From Pseudomonadota bacterium (GTDB lineage: Archaea; Thermoplasmatota; SW-10-69-26; JACQPN01; JAJPHT01): a DNA stretch of 64,000 nt. Below the pieces are notes generated by a model, which had not been told where the DNA came from, ran no database searches, and worked only from the letters and a program-made list of their open reading frames with translations. The DNA lies in contig JAJPHT010000029.1 in assembly GCA_021325135.1 (NCBI GenBank), positions 62,001 through 126,000 of the forward strand. The letters run 5' to 3'. This document shows positions 20,132 to 30,497 of this stretch, in pieces; position 1 is the first letter of the stretch; each line of letters opens with the position of its first letter. The translations under genes were made by a program, and so were the position numbers.

Positions 20132-21184
20132 ATGGGCAAGGACGAGCCCCTGACCTACGCCGGCTCGGGCGTCGACATCAAGGCCAAGGACGAGGCCGCC
20201 AAGGCCATGGTGGGCCTCCTCTCCTACGCGCGCACCGGCATGGGGCGCCCCCTGGGCGGCGCGGGCCACTTCGCCGGCATGGTGGAGTTCGGCGAGCACG
20301 CCCTCGTCCTGGCCACCGACGGCGTGGGCACCAAGCTGGAGATCGCCAACGCGCTCCGCAAGTGGGACACCGTGGGGATCGACTGCGTGGCCATGAACGT
20401 CAACGACGCCGTGTGCGTGGGCGCCGAGCCCATCGCGTTCGTGGACTACCTCGCCATCGACAAGCCCGACCCGCACCTCGTCGCGGAGCTGGCCAAGGGC
20501 CTCAACGAGGGCGCGCGCCAGAGCAACATGACCGTCGTGGGGGGCGAGACGGCCGTCCTCCCCTCGCTCGTGAAGGGCTTCGACCTCGCCGGCACCGTGC
20601 TGGGCGTCGTGCGCAAGGACCGCATCGTCAGCGGCGAGCGCATCGCCCCTGGTGATATCATGGTGGGCGTCGCCTCCAGCGGCGTCCACAGCAACGGGTA
20701 CACGCTGGTGCGCCGCGCCATGGAGCGCGCGGGCGTCAAGCTCTCCGACAAGCTCCCCTCCGGGGGCACCGTGGGCGAGGCGCTCCTCACGCCCACGCGC
20801 ATCTACGTCAAGGCCGTGCTGGAATTGCTGGAGGCGCTCCCCCACGGCGCGGTCCACGGCATCAGCCACGTCACCGGCTCGGGGCTCCTCAACGTCCCGC
20901 GCCTCAAGAAGGACGTGCGCTACGTCCTCGACGCGCCGCTGCCCGTCCCCGCGATCCTCCGCGAGGTGCAGCGCTGGGGCGGCGTCGCCGAGGACGAGAT
21001 GTGGCGCACCTTCAACATGGGCATGGGCCTCTGCGTCCTCGTCGCGCCCGAGCACGCCGAGCGCGCCGTCGCCCTCCTCGCGAAGCACTTCCCCGCGCAG
21101 CGCGTGGGGCGCGTCGAGGCCGGGAGCGGGATCAGCGTGCCCTCCTTCGGCGTGGAATTGACCGGGGCGAAGGCGCAGTTCTGA
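20132..21184 (+). CDS. purM: Phosphoribosylformylglycinamidine cyclo-ligase (AIR synthase)
   Basis: LTYAGSGVDIKAKDEA; ATDGVGTKLEIA; VGGETAVLPSLV; GVASSGVHSNGYTLVR; SHVTGSGLLNVPR. Confidence 0.93.
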   Translation: MGKDEPLTYAGSGVDIKAKDEAAKAMVGLLSYARTGMGRPLGGAGHFAGMVEFGEHALVLATDGVGTKLEIANALRKWDTVGIDCVAMNVNDAVCVGAEPIAFVDYLAIDKPDPHLVAELAKGLNEGARQSNMTVVGGETAVLPSLVKGFDLAGTVLGVVRKDRIVSGERIAPGDIMVGVASSGVHSNGYTLVRRAMERAGVKLSDKLPSGGTVGEALLTPTRIYVKAVLELLEALPHGAVHGISHVTGSGLLNVPRLKKDVRYVLDAPLPVPAILREVQRWGGVAEDEMWRTFNMGMGLCVLVAPEHAERAVALLAKHFPAQRVGRVEAGSGISVPSFGVELTGAKAQF

Positions 21185-21324
21185 GGCCCCTCGCGGCGCC
21201 GCAAAACGTTCATGTAGCCCCCTCGTGTAGACAGGCCCGCCGCCAGGGCACGGCGAAGCCGCTCCGGAATCCCCCGAAGCCGACCGAGCCGCAGGGGCCC
21301 TGGCCGCGAAGGAGACTGGTTGCA

Positions 21325-22212
21325 TTGGCCACGCAGGAGCGCCTGCTCGAGCTGGAAGAGATCGCGCTGGACCTTCGGCGCACCATCATCGACATGATCT
21401 ACGAGGCGGGCTCGGGGCACCCGGGCGGCTCGCTGGGCATCATCGACGTGATGACGTGCCTCTATTATGAGCAGATGCGGCACGACCCGCAGAACCCCAA
21501 GTGGGAGAAGCGCGACCGGCTCATCATGAGCAAGGGCCACTGCTGCCCCGCGCTCTACGCGCTGCTCGCGAAGCAGGGCTACTTCCCCGAGGAGTGGCTG
21601 AAGACGCTGCGCAAGATCAACAGCCGGCTCCAGGGGCACCCCGACATCAACAAGACGCCCGGCGTGGAGTTCAACGGCGGCAGCGAGGGGCAGGGCCTCT
21701 CGGGTGCCGTGGGCATGGCCCTCGCGGGGAAGATCGACGGCTCGCGCCACCGCATCTACTGCATCATCGGCGATGGCGAGAACCAGTGCGGGCAGATCTG
21801 GGAGGCCGCCATGGCCGCCTCGCACTACCGCCTGGACAACCTCGTGGGCATCCTGGACCGCAACGGCCTCCAGATCGACGGCCCCACCGAAGAGATCATG
21901 AGCGTCGAGCCCGCGGCCGAGCGCTGGCGCGCCTTCGGCTGGCACGTCCTGGAGATCGACGGCCACAACTACGAGGAGATCCTCAGCGCGCTGGAGAAGG
22001 CCAGCCGCGTCACCGGGAAGCCCACCATGATCATCGCGCACACCGTGAAGGGCAAGGGCGTCTCCTACATGGAGGGCACGCTCTCCTTCCACGGCAAGGC
22101 GCCCAGCAAGGACGAACTGGTGAAGGCGCACACGGAGTTCGACATCAGCAAGCGCCGCCTGGAGGCCCGCAAGCAGCAGGCCATGGCCGCCGCGCCCTCG
22201 GGGGGTGCGTGA
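21325..22212 (+). CDS. Transketolase, N-terminal subunit
   Basis: AGSGHPGGSLGIIDVMTCLYY; SKGHCCPALYALLA; GDGENQCGQIWEAAMAASHYRLDNLVGILDRNGLQIDG; TTG start proposed. Confidence 0.93.
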   Translation: MATQERLLELEEIALDLRRTIIDMIYEAGSGHPGGSLGIIDVMTCLYYEQMRHDPQNPKWEKRDRLIMSKGHCCPALYALLAKQGYFPEEWLKTLRKINSRLQGHPDINKTPGVEFNGGSEGQGLSGAVGMALAGKIDGSRHRIYCIIGDGENQCGQIWEAAMAASHYRLDNLVGILDRNGLQIDGPTEEIMSVEPAAERWRAFGWHVLEIDGHNYEEILSALEKASRVTGKPTMIIAHTVKGKGVSYMEGTLSFHGKAPSKDELVKAHTEFDISKRRLEARKQQAMAAAPSGGA

Positions 22213-23167
22213 TATCACCACCCTCGCCAAGCCCGACCAGCCCAAGATGGCGCTCAAGGACGCCTACTCGCAGGCCCTCGTGGAGCTGGGCCGGACGAAC
22301 CCCAGCGTCGTCGTGCTGGACGCGGACCTTGCGCTCTCCACCAAGACGAAGCGCTTCGGCACCATGTACCCGGACCGCTTCTTCGACATGGGCATCGCGG
22401 AATTGAACCTCATGGGCGTCGCCGCGGGCCTCGCCGCCGCGGGCAAGACCGTCTTCGCCAGCACCTTCGCGGCCTTCGCGACGGGGCAGCCCTACAACGT
22501 CATCCGGCAGAGCATCGCCTACGCGAACCTCAACGTGAAGATCGTCGCGACGCACAGCGGCATCTCGGTGGGCGGCGACGGCGCCACGCACCAGATGCTG
22601 GAGGACGTCTCGCTCATGCGCGGCCTGCCCAACATGCGGGTGTTCGTCCCCGCCGACGGCCCGCAGACGGCGGACATCATCCGCCTCATCGCCGAGAGCC
22701 CCGGCCCGTGCTACGTGCGCCTGCCCCGCGGCGACACGGCGATCCTGCCCGGCGTGTACCCCACGGAGCTTGGGAAGGCCATCACCATCCGCGACGGCCG
22801 TGATATCACCCTCATCGGCTGCGGCACCATGGTGTACGAGACGCTGCGCGCGGCGGACGCCCTCATCGCGGAGGGCGTGGACCCGCGCGTGCTGCTCATC
22901 CACACCATGAAGCCCATCGACCGCGACGCGATCCTCAAGGCGGCGCGCGAGACGAAGGGCATCGTCACCGCGGAGGAGCACTCCTTCTACGGCGGGCTGG
23001 GCAGCGCGGTGTGCGAGGTCGTCTCCGAGAGCCACCCGACGCACGTGCGCCGGATCGGCGTGCGCGACACGTTCGGCGAGTCGGGCGAGGAGCGCGACCT
23101 CATGGAGAAGTACGGCCTCACGTGGCGGCACATCGCGGAGGCGGCGCGAGAGGTGCTGAAGGCCTAA
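22205..23167 (+). CDS. Transketolase, C-terminal subunit
   Basis: DADLALSTKTKRFGTMYPDRFFDMGIAELNLMGVAAGLAAAGKTVFASTFAAFAT; overlaps N-subunit stop; GTG start. Confidence 0.93.
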   Translation: MRDITTLAKPDQPKMALKDAYSQALVELGRTNPSVVVLDADLALSTKTKRFGTMYPDRFFDMGIAELNLMGVAAGLAAAGKTVFASTFAAFATGQPYNVIRQSIAYANLNVKIVATHSGISVGGDGATHQMLEDVSLMRGLPNMRVFVPADGPQTADIIRLIAESPGPCYVRLPRGDTAILPGVYPTELGKAITIRDGRDITLIGCGTMVYETLRAADALIAEGVDPRVLLIHTMKPIDRDAILKAARETKGIVTAEEHSFYGGLGSAVCEVVSESHPTHVRRIGVRDTFGESGEERDLMEKYGLTWRHIAEAAREVLKA

Positions 23168-23182
23168 GAAAAATCGTCGGGA

Positions 23183-23240
23183 GGCCGCGCCGCAGCGCGG
23201 CCAAAATGGGGGGTTTCAGGGGGGCTCGCCCCCCTGACGT
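23183..23240. repeat. REP-like intergenic repeat, copy A
   Basis: GGCCGCGCCGCAGCGCGGCCAAAATGGGGGGTTTCAGGGGGGCTCGCCCCCCTGACGT; two hairpins; lies between convergent genes. Confidence 0.8.
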
Positions 23241-23623
23241 CATCGTCTCGTCACCAGCAGGTCCACCCGTCCCGCCGCGTCGGGCGTGCCGGAGACCACG
23301 ATCTTCCAGGCGCCCAGGTCCAGCGGCAGGGAGGCGCTGGTGGTCTGGGTGGTGTGGACGACCTCGTCGCCGTGGGCGTTGTAGACCTGCACGGTGGCGC
23401 TGCCGGCGGTGGCGTTGACCCAGACGTAGATGATGACGCCGGCCATGCTGCCGTCTTCGACGAAGAACTGCTGGGATTGGGGCGCGGCGCGGGCGTCCTC
23501 CAGGGGGAAGCCGCTGGCGAAGAGGGGCTTCTTCATGTAGCCGAAGAGGTCGTCGCGGCTCGCCTTGGCGCCGCAGCCGGCCAGGACGACGGCGACGACG
23601 ACGAGGGCGGTCGCCCATCTCAT
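23240..23623 (-). CDS. Lipoprotein of unknown function
   Basis: MRWATALVVVAVVLAGCGAKA lipobox (LAGC). Confidence 0.6.
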   Translation of the reverse strand: MRWATALVVVAVVLAGCGAKASRDDLFGYMKKPLFASGFPLEDARAAPQSQQFFVEDGSMAGVIIYVWVNATAGSATVQVYNAHGDEVVHTTQTTSASLPLDLGAWKIVVSGTPDAAGRVDLLVTRR

Positions 23624-23662
23624 GGGGCGGCGGCTCGCCGGAGGCGGCACGGCTTTTTCGGA

Positions 23663-24196
23663 TCAAGGCTCGAACATCGCCGTGTCGTTGCCGCGGGGGA
23701 GGGGGTCGCAGGGCGTGCATCCGGCGATCCAGTTCACGGTGAACGAGAGCGGGCCCGCGGGGAGGCCGTGGGGGGCGGTGAAGCGGACGGCGACGGCGTA
23801 GGTGCGCAGCTTGCCGTCCACCTGGACCGGCGTGACGAGGTCGACGCGCGTGCAGGCGGCGTAGCTGCCGTTGGGGAGGCGCGCGACGTCCACCTGGTTG
23901 ACGCGGCTCACGCGGTCCTGGCGGTCGGTGTCCTGGTACGTCGCGTAGACCCAGAGGAGCGTGGTGGCGTTGATCTTGTGGACGCCGGGGGCGAGGCCGC
24001 CCGCGTCGTTGGCGGCGTCGGCGCGGAAGTCCACCGCGACGGGGACGCTGTCCTGGGGCGGGCACGGGTCGACCCACGAGCCGCCGGGCAAGGGGGGCGG
24101 CACGTAGTGGGCGGCGGGGGTCGTGCCCGTGGGGGGCGCGGGCGCCTGCGTGCAGCCCGCGGCCAGGAGGACGAGAAGCAGGGCCGCCGCGCGCAT
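23663..24196 (-). CDS. Lipoprotein of unknown function
   Basis: MRAAALLLVLLAAGCTQAPAPPTG lipobox. Confidence 0.6.
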   Translation of the reverse strand: MRAAALLLVLLAAGCTQAPAPPTGTTPAAHYVPPPLPGGSWVDPCPPQDSVPVAVDFRADAANDAGGLAPGVHKINATTLLWVYATYQDTDRQDRVSRVNQVDVARLPNGSYAACTRVDLVTPVQVDGKLRTYAVAVRFTAPHGLPAGPLSFTVNWIAGCTPCDPLPRGNDTAMFEP

Positions 24197-24212
24197 GCGG
24201 CGGGCAGCCCGC

Positions 24213-24749
24213 TCACGCGCCAAAAAAGGCTCGGATGCCCCACGGGATGAGCGCGAGGAGCGCGGCCACCAGGTGGTTGCGCGCGGCGCTCGCCTTGCGC
24301 GCGCGGCTTCCGCGCCCGCGGCTCCACGCCCACGCGGAGAGGCCGAGCCCCACGAAGAAGAACGACACGAGGCTGGCCAGCCCGTAGAGCGCCCAGTCGG
24401 GGGCGAGGACGCCGAAGACCAGCGCGTCGCGCGAGACGAGCCCCGCGTCCGCCGCCAGGAGGCCGAGCCCAAGCACCAGCGCGCTGGCGCCCGCGACGAG
24501 GATGGCGGGGAGGTCGGTCCCCAGGAGGAGGCCGCCCAGCATCGCGTCGCCGTCGTCGTCCCGCCCCGCGGCGAGGAGGCCCACGAGAAGCCCCGCGGCG
24601 GCCAGCGCCCCGCCCAGGGCGGGGAGCGCCCACCAGAGGGGCTTCCCTGCGATCGTCGGTCCCGAGGGGCGCAGCATCGCCCCTGCTCCAGCCAGCCCAG
24701 CGCCGCACGCGACCAGCGTCGCGGCGCAGGCGCCGATTCGGCGCGCCAT
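24213..24749 (-). CDS. Multi-pass membrane protein of unknown function
   Basis: Several hydrophobic segments; 24758 is an alternative start. Confidence 0.55.
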   Translation of the reverse strand: MARRIGACAATLVACGAGLAGAGAMLRPSGPTIAGKPLWWALPALGGALAAAGLLVGLLAAGRDDDGDAMLGGLLLGTDLPAILVAGASALVLGLGLLAADAGLVSRDALVFGVLAPDWALYGLASLVSFFFVGLGLSAWAWSRGRGSRARKASAARNHLVAALLALIPWGIRAFFGA

Positions 24750-24825
24750 GGGCCCCACCCTTTGTCGGGGGAGGGATTTGGAGCTTCCCCACGGGGTTCA
24801 AGGGGGGAGGGCGCGCTCGCCGCGC

Positions 24826-25449
24826 GTGGCGGCCATCCTGGTCTTCCCCCGGGCGAGCCCCGCCCTGGTCCGCGCGCACCTCAGGCCCGGCGCGCGGGTG
24901 GTCGCCATCGACGCCGGCGCCGACGTCCTGCGCGCGGTGGGCGCCGTGCCCGACCTCATCGTGGGGGACCTGGACTCCGTGAGCCCCGAGACGCTGGGCC
25001 ACTATCAGTCCCTGGGCGTCCCCGTGGAGCGCCACCCCTCGGCGAAGCGCGACACCGACGCGGCCCTCGCGCTGCGCCGCGTCGCGGACGAGGAGGAGAT
25101 CGCCTTCCTGGGCCCCGGCGGCGGCCGCCCCGACCACGCGCTGGCGAACCTGCACCTCCTCGCTGCCGCGAGCCTGCGCGCGCGCGTCCGCGCCGTGGAC
25201 GACGACGGCATCACCGAGGTCGTCACCCCCGAGCGCGAGCTCCAGCTGGGCCTCCCCGAGGGCACGCTCCTCTCGGCCATCCCCTTCGACGCCCGCGTGG
25301 AGGGCATCACCTACGACGGCATGCAGTACCCGCTGGTGGAGGCCACCATGGTCGCGGGCGACCCCTACGGCGTCAGCAACCTCACGGGCCCGCCGCCGCA
25401 GCGCATCCGCGTCCGGAAGGGGCGGCTGCTGGTGATGCTCCCCGCTTGA
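24826..25449 (+). CDS. Thiamine pyrophosphokinase (THI80/COG1564-like)
   Basis: PDLIVGDLDSVSPE; AKRDTDAALAL; GPGGGRPDHALANLHLL; YGVSN. Confidence 0.85.
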   Translation: MAAILVFPRASPALVRAHLRPGARVVAIDAGADVLRAVGAVPDLIVGDLDSVSPETLGHYQSLGVPVERHPSAKRDTDAALALRRVADEEEIAFLGPGGGRPDHALANLHLLAAASLRARVRAVDDDGITEVVTPERELQLGLPEGTLLSAIPFDARVEGITYDGMQYPLVEATMVAGDPYGVSNLTGPPPQRIRVRKGRLLVMLPA

Positions 25450-25623
25450 GCCCCCCGTCTCCGTCCAAAAGATAGCAAATCATCGAGGGCCGCGCGCAGA
25501 GGCCGATCGCGGGCGGGCCGGCATCTCTCCGGCGGCGCGCGGGGCGTGCGCGGGCGGCTCGACGTCAACCCCCCGTGGCTCGCGCTGGACCATAACCTTG
25601 CCGAGTCGGCGCCCGGAGCGGGC

Positions 25624-25923
25624 TCAGCCCTTCTTGACCCACCACGCGTCGGCGTGCTCGGCCTCGGCGCGGCTGTCCACGCGCTTGGGCTTCTGCCGGG
25701 TGGGCATGAGCGGCTTGCCGGGGCCCCGCAGGCCCGGCTCCTTGGGCGCCTTGCGCTCCGCCGCGGGCTCGTCTCCCTCCGCGGGCGCGGCGCGGGGCTT
25801 GCGCGGCGGGGGCGCCTCGATGACGGGGCGAAGCTCCGGCGCAGGCGGCGGCACGGCGCTCGCCTTGCAGAGGGGGCAGGAGGTCCGCAGCTTCTTGTGC
25901 TCGCAGAAGACCGTCGCCGCCAT
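25624..25923 (-). CDS. Small protein with N-terminal Zn-ribbon-like motif
   Basis: MAATVFCEHKKLRTSCPLCKAS (CxHx6CxxC) followed by a low-complexity Pro/Lys tail. Confidence 0.55.
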   Translation of the reverse strand: MAATVFCEHKKLRTSCPLCKASAVPPPAPELRPVIEAPPPRKPRAAPAEGDEPAAERKAPKEPGLRGPGKPLMPTRQKPKRVDSRAEAEHADAWWVKKG

Positions 25924-26026
25924 GGGAGCCGGGGAGGCGACGCCCCTTCTTGAGGACTTTGGCTGGGCCGTTCCTCCGCCGCGGATCGCGCAGGGGGATT
26001 TTTTCGTCACCCCTCCCGAGGCGGGC

Positions 26027-27556
26027 TCAGGCTTTCGCCTTGGCGGCGGGCGGCGGCAGGATGGGCGCGAGCGCGGTGGCGTTGCCGCGCAGGGCGGGGC
26101 CCTCCTGGAGCGTGCCGGCGAAGCCCACGTCCACGTCGTAGGGCACCGTGGGGTCGGTGACGCACTTCTGCGTGCACACGTCCACGAACGCGGCCCACGG
26201 GCGGCCGTCGCCGTCGATGGCGATGTCGATGAAGTCGGTCATGCCGTGGCAGCGGTCGCCGCACGCGCCGCGGGAGAGCGGGTCCATGGGGTCGTTGGCG
26301 GTGACCGTCTGGATGGTCGCGTTGGGGTTGAGCGCGTCGGTCATGACGCCGATGTAGGCGTTCCACGTGGCGTTCTTCCAGGCGTCGGGCTCGTCGCAGG
26401 GGAGGGCGGGGAGCGCGCCGCAGGTGGGGGCCGGGTTCTTGTAGCCGCCCGGCTGCGTGGTGCCCACGTAGGCGAAGGCCACCTTGCCGGGCGCGCCGGC
26501 CGCGATGGCGTTGAACTTGGTGGCGGTGACGTCGGGCGCGGCGACGCCCACGGCCGTGCTCCACGTCGCGCCGTGGTCCTTGCTGTACGCGTAGAAGGGG
26601 AGCCCCTTGCTCTCCCAGATGGCGTACACGTTGTCGGCCTCGTCCACGGCCACGTCCACGTGGAGGCCCGTGTTGGGCGCGTCCTTGGAGATGCTGACGA
26701 CCTTCCACGACTGCGCGTCGTCCTCGGTGATGGCCACCGAGGCGAGGCCGCCGCAGTCCAGGGGGAGGAAGACGCGGCCCGTGGAGTCGCTCTCCAGGTG
26801 GCCCGTGATGGCGCCGCACGCGTTCATGGCCTCCTTCACGGGGACCTGGGGGAGGAACGAGAGGCCGCCGTCCACGGAGATGGCGCAGCCGGTGAAGGCG
26901 AGGTTGTTCACGCAGCGGTAGACGAGGTTGGGGTAGCCCACGGTGGGCAGCGTGTGGGGCTTCGCGGTGCCCACGGTCTGGTGGTCGTTGACGTTGGGGT
27001 TGCCGCAGGACGCGGGGTCGTGGGTCCACGACGCGCCCTTGTCGTCGGTGTAGGAGAGGAAGCCGCACCCGAGGGGGTAGATGTCGTCCATGAACACGCG
27101 GTCCGTGTCGTGGTCGACGTGCATCATGGGGTCCCAGGAGCGCAGCTTGTAGCTGTCGCCCGTGGGGAGCTTGGGGAACGCGTCCTGCCAGGTCTGCCCC
27201 TTGTCCTTGGAGCGCATGAGCGTGGGGCCCGCCTGGAAGTTGGCGTAGGGCAGGGGCGGGCACCCGGCGGTGGCGCAGGTGGGGTTGGGCACCTCGGCCG
27301 TCATGAAGATGGTCCCGTCCTTGGTCACGCCGATGGTGGGCTCCGCCGAGGCCACGCCCAGGGAGTACTGCCCGCCCACCGCGCGCACGGTGTCCGCGGC
27401 CGCGGGGACGAGGTGGCCCATGGTGTCGTGGAGCACGCCCCCCGTGGGGAGCGCCGCGGAGCCCACGGGCGCCGAGGCGGGGGAGAGGTTGGCGGAGGGC
27501 GCCGCGCAGCCCGAGAGGAGGGCGGCGAGGGCGAGGAGCAGCGGGAGGGCGCGCAT
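26027..27556 (-). CDS. Sialidase-like (BNR/Asp-box) beta-propeller lipoprotein
   Basis: Lipobox LLSGCAAPS; Asp-box-like SKDKGQTW, TDDKGASW, SKDHGATW, SVDGGLSF. Confidence 0.75.
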   Translation of the reverse strand: MRALPLLLALAALLSGCAAPSANLSPASAPVGSAALPTGGVLHDTMGHLVPAAADTVRAVGGQYSLGVASAEPTIGVTKDGTIFMTAEVPNPTCATAGCPPLPYANFQAGPTLMRSKDKGQTWQDAFPKLPTGDSYKLRSWDPMMHVDHDTDRVFMDDIYPLGCGFLSYTDDKGASWTHDPASCGNPNVNDHQTVGTAKPHTLPTVGYPNLVYRCVNNLAFTGCAISVDGGLSFLPQVPVKEAMNACGAITGHLESDSTGRVFLPLDCGGLASVAITEDDAQSWKVVSISKDAPNTGLHVDVAVDEADNVYAIWESKGLPFYAYSKDHGATWSTAVGVAAPDVTATKFNAIAAGAPGKVAFAYVGTTQPGGYKNPAPTCGALPALPCDEPDAWKNATWNAYIGVMTDALNPNATIQTVTANDPMDPLSRGACGDRCHGMTDFIDIAIDGDGRPWAAFVDVCTQKCVTDPTVPYDVDVGFAGTLQEGPALRGNATALAPILPPPAAKAKA

Positions 27557-27653
27557 GGGCGCGCCAGGCCCCAGGGCGGCTTAGTCGTTTGCGGTCGCGC
27601 CGTTGCCCATCCCGTCGGGAACCTTCAAAGGCGGAGGGCCGGATGCGCGCGCG

Positions 27654-28913
27654 ATGGTCGACGTCATCGTCGTCGGCGCGGGCCCGGGAGGCTCCGCCTG
27701 CGCGAGCTTCCTCGCCCGCGAGGGCCTGCGCGTCCTGCTCGTGGACAAGGCCACCTTCCCCCGCGACAAGCCGTGCGGCGACGCCATCAGCGGCAAGAGC
27801 GCCGCGGTCCTGCGCGAGCTGGGCATCGCGGACGCCGTCGAGGAGCGCCCCCACGCCATCGCCGAGGGCGTCCTCTTCTCGGGCCCCAAGGGGGACCGCG
27901 TGCAGATCCCCTTCCCCAAGGACGTCGACCCCACCGGCATCAGGAACAGCAAGCGGTACAACTACGTCACCGCGGGCTGGGTCGCGCGCCGCCTCGTGTA
28001 CGACGAGATGCTCTTCCGCCACGCGCAGTCGTACAAGACCGTCGAGACCCTGGAGGGCTTCGAGGTCAAGGACCTCCTCTGGGAGGGCGATCGCGTCGTG
28101 GGCGTCAAGGGCGCGGACGGCCGCGAGATCCGCGCGAAGCTCGTCGTGGGGGCCGACGGCGCCATGAGCGTCGTCGCCCAGAAGGTGGGCGCCTTCGAGC
28201 GCGACCACGACCACTGGATCGGCGCCTACCGCGTCTACTACGAGGGCGTCACGGGGATGACCAACGACATCGAGATCCACTTCGTGGAAGGGCTCATCCC
28301 CGGCTACTTCTGGATCTTCCCCCTGGACAACGGCCTGGCGAACGTGGGCAGCGGCATGGTGGAGACCGACCTCCAGGCCGTCGACCGCTCCGGCAAGAAG
28401 AAGGTCCACCTCATCGAGGACACCGAGCGCATCATGCGCGAGCACCCGGCCTTCCGGGAGCGCTTCGCCAAGGCCAAGGAGGTGCCCGGCTCCAAGCGGG
28501 GCTGGCTCCTCCCGGTGGGCAGCAAGCGCCGCCCGCTGGCCGGCGAAGGCTGGATGCTCGTGGGCGACGCCGGCGCGCTCATCGACCCCTTCTCGGGCGA
28601 AGGCATCGGCAACGCCATGGTCAGCGGCCGTCTCGCCGCCGCCACCGCCGCCAAGGCGCTCGCCGCCGGCGACGTCTCCAAGGCGCGCCTCCTGGAGTAC
28701 GAGGCCGCCGTGCGTGCCGAGCTGGACGAGGAGCTCCAGATGAGCTACAAGCTCCAGCGCCTCGGCCGCAGCCGCATGCTCCTCAACTTCGTCCTGCGCC
28801 GCGCCGCGAAGCGCCCCAAGGTCCGCGAGACCATCAGCAGCATGCTGGCCGACCGGGAGAAGAAGGAAGAATTCGGCTCCGTCCTCTTCTACGTGAAGCT
28901 GCTGTTCATGTGA
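27654..28913 (+). CDS. Geranylgeranyl reductase family (digeranylgeranylglycerophospholipid reductase-like) flavoprotein
   Basis: VIVVGAGPGGSACASFLAREGLRVLLVDK; DKPCGDAISGKS; MLVGDAGALIDPFSGEGIGNAMVSG. Confidence 0.92.
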   Translation: MVDVIVVGAGPGGSACASFLAREGLRVLLVDKATFPRDKPCGDAISGKSAAVLRELGIADAVEERPHAIAEGVLFSGPKGDRVQIPFPKDVDPTGIRNSKRYNYVTAGWVARRLVYDEMLFRHAQSYKTVETLEGFEVKDLLWEGDRVVGVKGADGREIRAKLVVGADGAMSVVAQKVGAFERDHDHWIGAYRVYYEGVTGMTNDIEIHFVEGLIPGYFWIFPLDNGLANVGSGMVETDLQAVDRSGKKKVHLIEDTERIMREHPAFRERFAKAKEVPGSKRGWLLPVGSKRRPLAGEGWMLVGDAGALIDPFSGEGIGNAMVSGRLAAATAAKALAAGDVSKARLLEYEAAVRAELDEELQMSYKLQRLGRSRMLLNFVLRRAAKRPKVRETISSMLADREKKEEFGSVLFYVKLLFM

Positions 28914-29025
28914 TCCTTCTTCGGGCGGCCGGCGGCCCGCGCCTCTTCACAATCAATCTCGCATAGCCTCATGTCCGGGAGGGAGATGGATCCGTGCGAG
29001 GCTCTGGAGGCTTCGCAGTGAGACC

Positions 29026-29418
29026 ATGATCCCCTACGCCAAGCCCCTCTTCTCCCCCGTGCACGACGAGCGCGAGTCCGCCGGCTGCTGCTTCTTCTTC
29101 AACAACGCCGGGCAGGGCGTCTACTATTATCCCGGCTCGGGAGGCAGCGGAAACGGCGGGGCCTCGGTGGGGAACAACTCCGCCTCCGTCACCCCGCTGT
29201 GCGGCACGGGGCTGCCCGCGACGCAGCCCCAGACCTTCGGCATCCCCCTGGGCACGACCGGCCTCGTCGCCAACGTGGGGGCTGACGGGAGCGTGACGTT
29301 CGCCCTCGATCCCAACACCTTCGGCGCGAGCGTGGCCGGCACGTCCGTGGGCCCGGGCGGGAACCCGGCGGGCCTGCCGCGCGTCGAGCAGTGCATCAGC
29401 CCCAGCGGCAACTGCTGA
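29026..29418 (+). CDS. Small Gly/Ser-rich protein of unknown function
   Basis: 130 aa; GCCFFFNNAGQGVYYYPGSGGSGNGG; no clear signal peptide. Confidence 0.4.
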   Translation: MIPYAKPLFSPVHDERESAGCCFFFNNAGQGVYYYPGSGGSGNGGASVGNNSASVTPLCGTGLPATQPQTFGIPLGTTGLVANVGADGSVTFALDPNTFGASVAGTSVGPGGNPAGLPRVEQCISPSGNC

Positions 29419-29605
29419 TCGCCCCTAACGGATCGAGCGCCATCGCGCATCGGCAGCCGCAAGGCACGACCTTGTTTTTCTCGTGGGGTTCCGGCACAGG
29501 AGAAGCGTGCGCCTGCCGATCGTTTCTCACGGTTTTTCTCCGGAAGCGATTAGCCGGCGCAGCGCGCTTGGGGCGCGCCGGCCTGGGCCGGCAGAAGGCT
29601 TCAGC

Positions 29606-30187
29606 ATGAGCAAGACCTCGATCCTCTTCGCGCTCGGTCTCCTCCTCGCGACGGCGCACGCGCCGCCGGTCCACGCCAACACCAGGTGCCCCGGCGCCAA
29701 CCAGCCGACCCACATCTTCCTGGCCCAGGGCGGCACGCAGTTCAGCGACACGGTGACCATCGTGGACACCAACACCACGGATTGCAACGGCGACAGCAAC
29801 CCGCGCGACTTCGACGGCGACTACGACCTGGGCATCGGCGGCGGCTTCTTCGGCTCGTCCACCCAGTGGGACGTCACGGCCGGCTGCGGCTACGACCTCA
29901 ACGTCCACGCCACGACCGGGCTGGCGGTCTCCACCACGGGCCTCGTCGCGGCCGGCAGCGTCGGCGTCGACGACACCACGGGCCCGACGGTCGTCACCGA
30001 CCCCTCGGGAGCGACCCTCAGCTGCCAGGTGGACGGCACCGTCACGCCCGAGACGGACTCGGACGACTGCCTCGCCCCGTTCGTCGGTGCGTGGGCCGCG
30101 CCCTGCGGCGGCGTGGGCGGCGACGACGGCTACTGGATCTTCGTCCACGCGGAGTCCTCGGCCGGAACGCTGACGGCCGACTTCTGA
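29606..30187 (+). CDS. Secreted protein of unknown function
   Basis: Signal peptide MSKTSILFALGLLLATAHAPPVHA. Confidence 0.55.
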   Translation: MSKTSILFALGLLLATAHAPPVHANTRCPGANQPTHIFLAQGGTQFSDTVTIVDTNTTDCNGDSNPRDFDGDYDLGIGGGFFGSSTQWDVTAGCGYDLNVHATTGLAVSTTGLVAAGSVGVDDTTGPTVVTDPSGATLSCQVDGTVTPETDSDDCLAPFVGAWAAPCGGVGGDDGYWIFVHAESSAGTLTADF

Positions 30188-30296
30188 CCCGCAAGCTTGC
30201 GCTCAGGCGTGCTGCCTTGATACGTCGCGGACGAGTCCGCTCGCCTGCGAGCCTTGTTCCAGAATCGCCAATGCGGGTCCCGCCGAGCCTCGGAGC

Positions 30297-30497
30297 GTGC
30301 TGCGCGCGCTCGCTGCCCTGGTGGGGCTCCTCGTCGTCGTGGGCGTCTATGGCGTCGTGACGGGCGGAGCCCAGGCGCACGCGGCGTCGCACGCGGGACC
30401 GGGCAGCGCGGACTTCGGCTTCGCGCTGGCCGCCGGCGCCGTGGCGCTGGGCGCGACGATCCTCATGAGCCGGCCGCGCTTCCGCTTCAGGCGCTGA
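30297..30497 (+). CDS. Small two-TM membrane protein
   Basis: LRALAALVGLLVVVGVYGVV and FGFALAAGAVALGATILMS. Confidence 0.45.
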   Translation: MLRALAALVGLLVVVGVYGVVTGGAQAHAASHAGPGSADFGFALAAGAVALGATILMSRPRFRFRR